Origin: Cotesia glomerata
Taxonomy: Eukaryota; Arthropoda; Insecta; Hymenoptera; Braconidae
Assembly (NCBI RefSeq): GCF_020080835.1
Contig: NC_058159.1
Location: forward strand, 26,632,474 to 26,696,473
DNA: 64,000 bases
Direction of reading: 5' to 3'
The notes under the pieces were generated by a model, which did not search any database, had not been told where the DNA came from, and was given only the letters and a program-made list of their open reading frames with translations. Below are positions 37,240-48,559 of the stretch, piece after piece. A program made the position numbers and the translations under genes. Positions within the stretch are counted from its first letter, which is position 1. Each line of letters opens with the position of its first letter.

Positions 37240-37517
37240 CACGGGAAAAATAAAAAGGGAAAAATTACATTATATAATGTAACGTGGCGCTTTATAATAA
37301 AAACTGGAAAAATTACAGTTTCAGATTGTAATTATTACAGATTTTGTAAGAATTACATTGTAAAATGTAAATATTACATTGAAAGCTCTGAAAATTAATA
37401 TTCAAAGTTTGAATTTACGAAAATGTTATTTTAAACTGCAATTTTTCTAGTTTTTCATACGAAGCGACGCTTATTACTATTTATAATATAATTCTAATAT
37501 TTTTCTTTTTTGTGTGT
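37240..37517. mobile_element. Foldback MITE, CACGGGAAAAA ends, about 278 bp
   Basis: TA precedes the left end CACGGGAAAAATAAAAAGGG. The left arm (ATTACATTATATAATGTAAC, then GGCGCTT and AAAACTGGAAAAATTACAGTTT) is mirrored with divergence by AAACTGCAATTTTTCTAGTTTTT and AAGCGACGC on the right, decaying to a TTTTTTGTGTG end. The word is ATTACATTATATAATGTAAT. The left two thirds recur at 63550-63724. It is non-coding. Confidence 0.75.
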
Positions 37518-37689
37518 CATTTAGTTATTAAAAAATTCTAAAAATCGAGAAATTTCTCTTAATTTAATTTTGTATTATTTAAAAAAATTTTTTTTTCTAA
37601 AAAATGACATTTATTATACATACAACTAACTAATATTCAACTTAACAAAATAGCCTAATTTTTATAAAATTCGACTACCCTGGCAACGA

Positions 37690-38090
37690 GCGATTTTTAT
37701 AACCCTTAGGGGATGGACGGGCAAGACGGAGAGGGCGGGTAAAATGAATAATCGTTTTAAATCGCTGGTCGGTCGATAGAAACATTTTAGACTGCAATCT
37801 ATCAATCTATTTTGTGACTACACTTACCGTTATCAATAAAGCATTGGTTTTGCCCACTTGTGAGATTTTTTTTTAATAAATATTGAAATTTAAGAAAAAA
37901 ATTAAAATTTTAAATCGTAAGTATACAGTGATTATTTTAATGTTGTTAAAGACGATGCAGATTTAATTTTTTTCTTTATATTCGGGACGCTGTTTATATT
38001 TTTGCGACGATTGTTTTGATTAACATGTATTTTCCAATCAGTATTCGTTTTGCCCGCCCTGGTAGGGCAAAACGGATAATGTTGACTTTT
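37690..38090. mobile_element. Inverted-repeat element with AGGGCGGGYAAAAYGAATA arms
   Basis: AGGGCGGGTAAAATGAATA at 37732-37750 is mirrored by TATTCGTTTTGCCCGCCCT at 38042-38060 (two mismatches). Outside the right arm a further palindrome with GGGCAAAACGGATAAT follows, and outside the left arm a decayed match (GGGCAAGACGG) is seen, so the true ends are a little outside the arms and are not resolved. No coding frame or clear target duplication is present. Confidence 0.6.
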
Positions 38091-39059
38091 TTTTTTTTTT
38101 TTAATTTTGAAGAAGAATTTCTTTGTTTTTATTTTTATTTTACTTTAATTATAAACTTCAATTACCCAAAAAATTAATAGCCAAAGTTAAGAATAGATAT
38201 GATTATAATATATATTTGTTATTTCATTTTTAAATTAACATATTCTTTTTACTCGTCCTTTCCTTATAAATTTTTTTATTTCTTCAGAAGAAAAACCAAA
38301 AATTCTGGTCTACCTTTTTACCTACATTTTCCTGCTAAAAAACTAAAATCAGCAACTTAAGCGTAAAACAGTCCTTATGCTGCCATCTACCCCTTCAACT
38401 GGAACTCGCTATCAACGAGGTCCGAATGATTAGATTGTCCTTACTCTATACTTTCGCTCAGCTATAGTTTCATGCTATAATTTGCAATGTAATGCTCCTG
38501 TACCAGGACCGTAGCTAATGAAATCATACTTAAAGCCTGATTAAAAATTATTTAAAAAACAAATAAAGTCCCATCGACCTAATTAATTTTTTTTTAACAA
38601 AAAAAAGTGAAAAAAATTTTTTTTAGATAAAAATCGCATTTTTTTTCTGAATTCAACAGATTTAATAAATATCTAGTGAACTGACGTTCCAGCGACCAAG
38701 GCGATGAAAATGACTAACCCTCAGAACAAGGACACCGTTTTCTGGTTTTATTTATTCTTGTATTGATATTGATACCAGGAAACTAGTCACAAAAAATCGT
38801 ATAAATCACTTGGAAAGAATGAGACAAATTTTTTACTCCAAAAAATGAAAAAGATTTTTAGGCCGTAGTGTAGAGCAAAGTGCTTGACAACAATAGTGAA
38901 AACACTGCCTTGGCAACACCGTAAAGAATTAAGATTCATCCCAACCGCAATTGTATAGGTATGAGCTTTAAGATAAGATTCAAAGCATAATTTGGTATAG
39001 ATATATATTTAAATTGAATATATAAAATGCACTACACACGTGCACGTGTAAAACTTGAC

Positions 39060-39290
39060 AGACTGATCCAAAAGTGGGGAAATAGGAATTGTGTGTTAAC
39101 TGACAGAAGTGGGGGCTTAGTCAGGCCATAGCTGCGCGAGTTCGATTGAGTTTTCAGTTGGATTGTGTAAGTGGTGCTGTGCGTACTGTACGTCCCTGTT
39201 TATTCTTGCTTCATGACAACTAACATTTAACTAATTTTATTGTAGGTCTTTAAACAAAGACTGATTTGCGAATTTACACGCATTATTGTG
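39060..39290 (+). promoter_or_regulatory. Possible promoter and 5' untranslated exon(s) of the Dark gene
   Basis: This is a less AT-rich patch about 1.5 kb upstream of the Dark start codon. It contains an arthropod initiator-like TCAGTT at 39154-39159, a consensus splice donor GTAAGT at 39167, an acceptor ending TTGTAG at 39245 and another donor GTGAGT at 39288. An acceptor (TTTTCAG, 40721-40727) lies 43 bases before the coding start, so at least one upstream non-coding exon must exist. Which of these sites is used cannot be decided from sequence alone. Confidence 0.35.
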
Positions 39291-40759
39291 AGTACAATAT
39301 TTTTATCAATTTATCTTATAATTAATGTTATTATTTCTTATTTTTATTATTTTAAATATATTTTATTCTTTTTTAGAGTGTTGAATTATTTAATTGCAAT
39401 GAAAAATAGTAAATTTTAAATTGTTTTTTCAATTTTTATCAATTAAAAATTGATACTTTTGTTGTGAAAATTGATTTCATCAGAAAAGTCAATGCTGAAT
39501 TTAAAAAGGTATATCATGAGATTTTGTTTGTGTGTCGGTGTCACTGAAAAGTGTATACAAATATATGAAAACGAGTTATCACTGAAAAAAAAAAAAAGGA
39601 TTCGCTTTTTATTTTAAGTGATGTTTTTGATCATGTTAGTAAAGATTGACCGTAAAAATTGTCAGACACCTGACATTGAATTTTATTTCAATCAGTGAAA
39701 TTTATTCTTATTGTAAATTAATTCAATAATTTTTTACTAGAGTTCTTTAAACTTTTTATTAACAATTAAAATAATTTTACTTTGGAGTAAAAAAAAATTT
39801 TTTAAAATAATTTTATTTTAGAGTAAAAAATATTTTTAGCATGAAAAATAATTATTTCAGTCATTAATAATAACTAATAATTAATAAATTAATAAATCAT
39901 TTTCAGATAACTTTTTATGCTTAATTTTTTATGAAATTCGCTGGTAGTTCTATAATAGCGTGAATATGTATTATATTAAATTTAATACACCATGCTGTGG
40001 ACTGGCTGAGTTTACGACTTGTCTATGCCCAGTTGCACGTGTATAAATGTATATGTATGAGTAATACGTATAACTAGAGGGGTAAAGCAGAATACACTGA
40101 CTGTTCAAGCATTATTATCACTCATACTAAGCTATGTAACATATAGATACAGAATTAGATGTACATATGTATGTATATAGATGGACGAATTCTGGTGGCA
40201 CACGACAATATGATTAAAAAACCAACCGGCATTCTTTGATTCTGTCTTTAATTTCCATCAGAGCTCTGTAATTCCTTATAGATAATACAATATCATTTAT
40301 TTTTCTCTCATCGCTTTATAATATTAACTCTTAATTTTTTTTATCTTATTTGGGTTACATTCTATTTATAAACATGAGTTTAATATGAAATTTTTTTATG
40401 AATACAAATTCACTTAGCTATTTATTTACTATTAAAAGTACCTGTGACTCCGTCTTATCTTTCAAATAAAATTTTTTTATGAAGAAATTATCGAGGAATA
40501 ATTTTATTTTTTTTTTTGACTGCTAATCAGAGTAATTATTTATTTTTATTGAATTAAAAAAAAAAATTAACCTGATTAATTTTTAAACTTTAAATTAATT
40601 ATAATACAAAATTAATATTCCAACTATTTTATTTAAACTCTAAAATGTAATCCTAAAAAAATTTTTTGATAAAAATTGAAATGATTTGAATCTGATGAAA
40701 AATAATAATTAATTAATTTGTTTTCAGTTGTGGGAATAACTAACACCCGAATATAAATA

Positions 40760-40798
40760 ATGAACAAGCAATGGAACAAAAACACAAAAAAATTTTAG
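40760..40798 (+). promoter_or_regulatory. Short upstream reading frame overlapping the Dark start codon
   Basis: An ATG 11 bases before the chosen start opens a 12-codon frame in another phase that ends at TAG 40796-40798, overlapping the first codons of Dark. The chosen ATG (40771) is the one that continues into the CARD. If the upstream ATG is used, it would lower translation of Dark. Neither ATG has a strong context (AATAATGA and AGCAATGG, the second having G at +4). Confidence 0.4.
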
Positions 40799-43700
40799 AA
40801 AAGCTTCATGAAAAAATAATAACTGACATTGACGTTGATAATGGCATCTTAGAATTCCTACAGGGCAACGGAATTTTAACACCTGAGGATTTAATTAATA
40901 TTAATAGAGAAACTACTGGAATAACGAAAGCAACTCTCTTGCTTAGTATTTTACCACAGTATGTATATTCATTAAAAATGAATTCACTATTCATAAATTG
41001 TAATTTATAATTATAATAATTATTACTATTGATTTATATTATAGCCGGGGTTCACGTTCGTTTGATGCTTTTTTTCAAGCGCTAAAAAAACACTACTCTT
41101 GGCTGAGTGACGAAATGCTGAAAATGACATCGAACAGAGAAGAGTCGAGGACTTGTACTTCGCCTATATTACCTATCATTCCCTCACTTACAGTGGACAG
41201 AGCCGAGAAGGTAAAACTTGACATAAATTTATGACAATTGCAAAAAAATATCCGGTGATTTTCATAGATCCGAAAAAATATAAGTTGAATTACGCAAACT
41301 GTGACTCAGAATAAAATGTTAATTATATTTTAAGAAATTCTTCGATAAAAAAAATTTTCAAGTAAATTAAAAAAATTTTTTAACAAGTTTATTGATATCA
41401 TTAGATTATCATCTTTTATAATTTGTACCACTGAGTTTAACTCTTTAATTTTTAATTTTCAATTTTTATACTCAAATTTATACTTTCTGTATTTTTCATA
41501 ACTATATTCCAAATTTAAGAAAAACGATTATTTCTTAATATCTAAAATTTTTGAAATTTTGTATCTTCATTATTCATACGTGTACTTTTATTGTAATTCT
41601 TTTTGTATACTTTTACCATTTGGCTATACTGCCTTGGCATTGAAATTAAATAATAAATAAATAAATAAATAAAGATATAAAAAAAATTAATTAAATTTTT
41701 TTTCTTTGCCACCTATTTGGAAAAATAATTTTTGTAAGTAAAATTTAAGAATTGAAAAAACTGCCAGCCCGTAGTAATTAAATATCTCAAAAAAATCCTT
41801 TAAATAAATGAATTTTAATTATTAATTAAGTTTTTTTAAATTAATAAAAATAAATTACAGGTACAACAGCTCAAAAACGCGTTCAGAGAATTATCACCAG
41901 GGCGTTATGTTGTTTTACATGGAATGAAAGGATACGGAAGAACCCGATTGACAGCTTCGACTCTGACAGAAGAAATACGAGCTGAATATTTTAACGTAAG
42001 TAATAAAAAAATAAACTAAAAATAAAACAATTTTATAACTAAGGTAAAAGCCCCAATTATTGACAGGGGTCTAAATATTGACACACTGAATTATTTTTAA
42101 ATATATTTAACTATCGGTAATAAGAATAACTATCATATAAATTTTTATTAAATTCTAATTAATTAAAAAATTGAAAAAATCACTGTCAGTTCAAAATATT
42201 AATTATTAAAAAAAAATAAAGTAAGCACCAGTTCATCAAACCAGCTTCCCGGGAAAAAAAGTTTAGATCTGCTCTGATCAAATTTGATCTGAGCAGATCA
42301 GATTTGATCTAAATTTAAATCTAAGTAGATATGGACAGATATAATTTTATCTGCTTAGATCAAACCAGATCAAGTTTGATCAAAATAAAATTGAAAAGTA
42401 GATATGAATAGATCTAATCTGATCAAACTAGATCCGGTCAGATCAAATTAGACTAATCCAGATCAAGTTTGATCAAAATTAAATATAAATAGATCTGACT
42501 TGATCTATGTAAATCTAATTTAATCTGATTATTACGCGGGAAAAAAAGTTTAGATATAATCAGATCAAGTTAGATCAAATCAGATCAAGCTTGATGAATA
42601 TATGTAATCATAAAGATGATATGGGTAGATCTACTTAGGTACGACTTTTTATACTTTATGCTCTAATAAATAGCTCTTACAAATGCACCAACTTTGATCA
42701 CGTTTTGATTTATTTAATTCAAATTATAACCAGATGTTATTATTTCAATAGAAACTTTCAGTATTCTTCTTTACAATCACGTGCATGAAACCTGGTGTTA
42801 AGTAATTCATTTATTTGTAATTAATCATCAAAATTGTTGAAGATCAAGAATTTTCAATTTTCAAAAATTTATAACTCAGAAACTATCAACTTACGGCCAA
42901 TTTTATAAAAGTAATTTTTATCTCAAAATTGCCTAAAATATTAAAAAAAAATATCAGATCTCAAAAAAAAAATGATTTCTCAAATAATTGTTTAAACAAA
43001 TGGCTATAAACAATAGATGGCCCAGGATTTCGCAAAAATGACTGCGATATTCGGTTTCAGCGGGTCAAAATTCATAAAGTAATCATATTTTGTACATCGA
43101 CCTCAAAATTTTACGAAAAGATAATACAGCGCCTACGCTATTATCTGAAGAGTAACTCAGTCAGGTACTTCTAGTAGCTGAATGGTACGCTCTGGGACTG
43201 ACATGCAGGAGGCCTCAGGTTCAAATCCCCAACATCGCAAATTGTTTTTCAACGATAATTCGACTTTAAATCACAGAAAATTGATATAAAATACATGATT
43301 TCTAATTTTTAAGTAGAAATAAAATAAATTTTACTATTATTTTTTATTTTATAAACTTCTTTATAAATTGATTCTGTTTCAATCGAACCAGATCTGAATA
43401 GATCAGATTCGATCTGGATAGATCTGGCCAAAATACAGATCTGCTCAGATCTGATGAATTTGATCTGATTTGATCAAAGCAGATCTAAACTTTTTTTCCC
43501 GGGTTACGAGCATCTATTTTCTTAACAACTTTGGTTAGAAAAGCATATATTTTTTTAAATGCCGAGTTTAAATTAATTTCTTCATCTAATTATATGATCT
43601 TTTTGTTTTTTTAATTAACAATCTATAAAAAATTTATGAAATTGAATAATTGAAATTAATTGTATGCTTTATAATATTTTAATAATGGGTGTCAATAACT

Positions 43701-46700
43701 AGTTCGTAATTTTTAAGTTGAATCAAAAAAAAATCACTAAAAAAATTTACTGTAAGAGTTTGAACTCTTCTGATTAAAAAAATTTTTTTTTAATTAATTT
43801 TTATATTTTTAATAGTAATTAATCATTATGAAAATTATTATTAATAAATTTTAATAATATTGATTACTTAATAATAAGTTTCGATAAATAACAATAAACG
43901 GATGATTTGACGCATGCGCAGTATAGGTGTCAATAATTGGGGCTAAAGTATGTCAATAATTAGATCAATCAGTTTTTTAACCTGCCAATAATTGGTGTAT
44001 CCTGATACTCTCTTTAATTATTTAAAATTAATTATTAAATATCACTGATTATCATTTTAAAAGAAGAAATTGATTAGTAAAAACATTACTTGAGACATTA
44101 CCACAAACAAAATTCAACGATATTGATATTTGATTGCCTAAAAAAAATGAAATAGCTTTGTCTCTTATAGTGTTAATAATTTACTTTTACTTTACTTTAA
44201 TTTAATTTACTTTTACCTTAATAAATTTAATTTTTTAGAACAAAATTCACTGGATAAAATTTGGCTCTGAAGGCATAAACTCCGTGGAAGACGAGATTTT
44301 AAATCAACTTCAGCAGCTGTATGATACAATTGAAAACCGCAACGTATCATTGAACATCGGAAAACTGCAAGGTGAAATGCGGTGGATGTTGAAGCGACAC
44401 TTTAGCACTCCATCACACCGCGACTCATTGCTGATACTTGACGACGCATATGACCAAAAAATAATCGAAGCGTTCAACTTCGACTGCAAGACGTTGATAA
44501 TAACAACCGACACCGAAATACTTCCACCAAATTACAATGATAGAGTCGCCACTATAATAACAATGAGTGGATTCACGGAAACAGAGAGTTTGGAATTATT
44601 CGCCCGGGCTTTGGATACACAAGTCGAATTACTGCCTCCCGAGGCTAAAGACTTTCACAACGCCTGCAAAGGCATGCCAATAATGGTCGACATGTTTGCA
44701 GCGCAATTCGCTGGTTACAAAGAAGACATGAAGACAAACAGCAGCCGCTGGAAACATTACTTAGAAGTGCTGCGAAAGTTGGATTCATCAAACTCCGTGA
44801 TACAGAAGTTTTTGAACTTCCAATCAACCACGTTTGACATCTGTATCAATCGTTTGTCAGAGGATCAGCGGAAACTTTACGAAAGTTTGGCTATTTTCAG
44901 CGAAGACATAAACATAATGTCAAAAACGCTTGGAGTTTATTGGAACAAATCGGCGTTCGATGTTGACGATATAATGACCAGTTTGCACAAAAAATCGCTT
45001 ATTGTAAAATACTGGAACGCTGATTTGAAATCATTAATCTACGGCGTACACGATCTGCTGCTTTCCCACCTACGCAATCGAATCAACAGAAGAGACTCCC
45101 AAAAATTGCGATTAATGCATCGCGATTTCGTTAACAAGTATTACGATTATTGCAAAAAAGATTACTCAAATTTACCGCAAGATAATTACAGCTACGCGTA
45201 TATTGGGTACCACCTAGATCAAGCCCGTATGTACGCTGACTTCCCCACGCTGTACCTGAACTTTGATTTTATCCAAGCCAAGATACGTAACAGCGGTGTA
45301 AACGATTTGCTGATAGACTTGAAGAAATATCGCAGACACATCATCAACGATGAGACTGAAAATAATGTCGTTGATTTAGAAGAGTTTCTACGAGCTCAAG
45401 CGAAAACTTTGGCGGAACACCGTCAACGCGATTGCCTGGACTTGGTACAGATAGCTTTGAATCATCACACTCGTGGTTATTGCTACAAAACCGCCCGTTC
45501 ATTAGCGCAATCACAAAAGACTAAACTGTACCTGAAAAATTCTCATCAGCATTTCGTTATGCACAATCCAACAGCCGAGGACATTAAAATGGAATACTCT
45601 ACGCTCAATTTTACGGACAATCCACATAAAATTTTGATAGGAACAAAATCTGGTTTAATTATACTGTGGGATTGCGAGCTAAAGAGAATGACGCCATTTC
45701 ACGGTCTCGAAGATTCGGAAATTGTTAAGGTTATAGTGTCAGAAAATGGAAAATTTTTTGTTGCGCTAAACAAAGATTCGGTTATCAAATACTTTCCTCT
45801 GACTGTTGATGATGAAGATGATGATGATGATAAGAATGATAATTACTGGGATAATCATTCACACACACCGTTGGATAAACAGACATATTGGTACCCGATT
45901 GTTCAGCAGCCGACTAACAATAGTTCAATAACCTACGAAACAAACGGCCAAGTAATAACCGACATCGCGCTGAGCTCAGATGACGAGAAACTTGCTGCTT
46001 GTACAAGTAAAGGTAGTGTTTCTGTTTGGGATGTAAGTGGTAAGCATTTGACGACAATTGCTGAAGATACGAACTTTCAAAAATTGACATTTGCTAAAAA
46101 GATCAAGCAATTGCATGTAATTGATACTGAAGGCACTAATTTCGTCTATATTTGGAGAGACAATAATTACATTTACAATACTCGATACTCACAGTTCAGA
46201 AATTTGAAAGGTTCCTCGGAAGAGAAAGTTGTCATATACTTCAAAGAAAGAATCTACGATAGCGAAACAGAATATGAAACAGTTTTGATTTGTTTAACGC
46301 GTAAAAATTGTTATATAATATCATGGGGAATTGGAATTAGTGGAGATTTATATTCCCCAGAACCAAGACGCAGGTATACTGCAGACAATACTCAATTTAC
46401 TGTTGCTACAGGAACATACGATGGTAAATATGTAATTATCGGCAATAATAACAATTTGTTATCTGTATTAAAGATTGAGGGTGGATTTACGCCAATTGCT
46501 AATTATCCAGAGCATACTTTTGCTCTGGATACTTACTACGACAAAGAATGTGACTGTCATTTGATACTCAGCGGTGATAAACATTCCATTCAATGTTGGA
46601 CATTTTGCCCGGAAAATTTACCGCAGTCGGTTTTAAGACCGTTGTTTGACGCTGTTATGAAACCATTGAAACAATCAAATATTGTTGCGCAAGAAATTAT

Positions 46701-48559
46701 TGGGAATAAGATCGGATTGTACAATGGTGAAGAATTGCAAATAGAAACAGGCGTACTAGAAGGACAAATAATATCACTGAGTTTAAGTCCAGAAGGCAAT
46801 AAAATACTGTATACAATGAAACATTCTACAGGGTTCCGCGAGGCAGAAACTATCGAGTATAGTATTTATGTGTTTAACGTTGAAACAAACGAAATATCTG
46901 AAATATTGTCATCGCTTACAGAATTTCCGGGTTATGTTAAATTTATTAAATTTCATGATGAATTGGCGATTGTTTGTAAGCAAAATGATATTTTATATTG
47001 CATTCTTGATGAACAAAAAATTACAATTAGAACAGAAGGTAACATCGTTAATTTACATACCATCAAAGATGAGTATGTAGTTGGTATCACACGTGATGAA
47101 AAAGTTAAAATCTGGAAGATGAATACCACCGCGTGGGATTTAATCTGTCAAGCTGAAGATACTGGACAAATTTTATACGAAATTCAGCGGTCTGTTGTCC
47201 TTTACAGTGCAATAAATTTGGAAAAAACTATGATTGCTATTTTGACAAATGATTGTCGATTGGCTTTTTACGAAATAGATTACAATTCTAAAGTTTCTAC
47301 AGTACCAGAAAAATTGAATAAATATGAAAATACATACTTTACATTCTATAAAAAATTAACATGCTGCGCTTTTTCTCCCAATGGTGAAATTTTAGCTATT
47401 GGAATGGAAGATGGCAATATTACAGTAAGTAATCAATCAAATTTGATAATTGCACGACTCATGATGCGAAGCATCAGAGAGTACTTTACGATCGAAAAAT
47501 TTTTTTCGCCTCGTTTCGGCAATTATTTTTATTATTATAGTCTTGTTAGTTCACGGAATCAAGATATTTTGCATACTATTGTCAAAATAATTTAATAGAG
47601 ATTAATTTGACACTTTTCAAAAATTGATTTAGTGCAATAGAAACGGAAAAAAACATCAAAATAGGTCAAAAAATTTTCCTGTCCGTCATGTATGAAACTC
47701 CGGAAACACTGTAACTTGCAAAAAAATGCATTAATTGAGTTAAATTCTTTTATTAAAAATTCTTTGGAAGAATTGTAGGTCACCAAATGCAAATGGTTAT
47801 TTATTAATATTTCATAATTAAATGAGCATTATGAGTCGTGCACTTTAGGATTTTCCAAACTTTTTTTTTGATTTATTTTTCCTGACCAATTTACTCATTT
47901 ATAATTTATCGTTTCAGATTTTCGATTTGAAAACATTCAAAGCTCATCCAAAAGAATTGTCGCTCCACCAAAACTCTATTTTACAACTACATTGGGCTCC
48001 ATCAATAGTAGGAGCTCCTATCTTACTATCAATAAATTGTGACGAGCTGGCTTGGTGGAATGTTGCCTTGATGGACGATAATTCTAAGAAAAAAATCAAG
48101 CGTAGTAGGACTGGAATAGTAAAAAGCTCAACAGTACCGACTTTTGGCTTTGAATCATTATCAGGTACACAATTGCGTAATAGTCAAACCGCGGATGCCA
48201 ATTTATCGATTGCGTCTACATCAAAAATTTTCATAAATAAAAATAAAAATAATAATGATAATATTCTTACTTATCGTAGTATTCCTATTGATAATGATAT
48301 TGACATAAGTAACGGTAACAATGCAATTAATGGTAATGATACACGTGATAGTACTGAAAGTCAAGAAACAATGCCAAAATATTGGATTTCAAAGACTTAT
48401 AAAAATCAAAATCGACCAGCATTATTAGGATTAATACGATTGCCGCCTAATTGTCGTGCTAAAGTATGTGTTTCTAGTGACTTTCATAAATTTTTACTCG
48501 TCGATGTTCATGGTACTATCAAATGTTTTGAGTTATTTGAAGTTTCTTCAAATTTGTAA
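40771..48559 (+). CDS. Dark: Apoptotic protease-activating factor, Dark/Apaf-1 homologue (5 coding exons)
   Basis: My splice model is 40771-40958, 41045-41210, 41861-41995, 44239-47424 and 47918-48559, in frame throughout, giving 1438 aa, close to fly Dark. Residues 1-90 form a CARD (RGSRSFDAFFQALKKHYSWL is typical). The NB-ARC ATPase follows, with P-loop GMKGYGRT at 139-146, Walker B LLILDD at 227-232, a TTDTE segment, GMP, and a His-Asp (VHD) sensor near 434. WD40 repeats begin near 604 (LIILWD, VSVWD) and end with a repeat spanning the last junction (DGNIT joined to IFDLK). The family assembles the apoptosome and activates an initiator caspase in the cytosol. Oddities are Arg145 where the P-loop Lys is expected, an Asp-rich insert near 690, and an Asn/Asp-rich insert around 1331-1380. 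Intron 3 (2243 bp) holds nested transposons. Confidence 0.95.
42248..43503. mobile_element. 1256-bp foldback element with GATC-rich arms in Dark intron 3
   Basis: The ends CCCGGGAAAAAAAGTTTAGA and TCTAAACTTTTTTTCCCGGG are exact inverses. Both arms (about 42260-42660 and 43380-43490) are arrays of TGATCAAATTTGATC and AGATCTGATC-type palindromic words, giving a dense cluster of GATC tetranucleotides. A second copy of the terminal sequence CGGGAAAAAAAGTTTAGAT occurs internally at 42538, suggesting arm expansion. The centre carries a tRNA-like sequence. The flanks are TT on the left and TT on the right, perhaps a 2-bp duplication, not TA. It is non-coding and should be spliced out with the intron. 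Confidence 0.88.
43168..43238 (+). pseudogene. tRNA-like sequence inside the foldback element
   Basis: An A-box-like TAGCTGAATGG (43175-43185) and a B box GGTTCAAATCC (43218-43228) have the right spacing for an internal pol III promoter, and the order D arm, anticodon-like stem (CTCTGG/CAGGAG), T arm is present. However, the T stem TCAGG/CCCCA is poorly paired and I find no acceptor stem matching the 3' part AACATCGCA. It looks like a tRNA relic or the head of a tRNA-derived SINE captured by the transposon, not a working tRNA. Confidence 0.55.

Larger units (their letters stand above)
42049..43944. mobile_element. Older inverted-repeat element in Dark intron 3, interrupted by a second element
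   Basis: AGCCCCAATTATTGACA (42049-42065) and its exact inverse TGTCAATAATTGGGGCT (43928-43944) bracket the CCCGGG element. Without that insertion the outer element would be about 640 bp. The related words CAATAATTAG and CAATAATTGG also occur just outside the right arm, so the true ends may lie further out. The termini resemble the 223-bp element at 56214-56436 (CCCAGTTATCGACATTG). Confidence 0.7.

Noticed and set aside
43168..43238. Functional tRNA gene
   Set aside because: The T stem pairs poorly and no acceptor stem is found, so I annotate it only as a tRNA-like relic.
47425..47595. End of the Dark gene at the stop at 47593-47595
   Set aside because: A consensus donor at 47425 and an acceptor at 47917 join in phase and complete a WD40 repeat that continues in the last exon.
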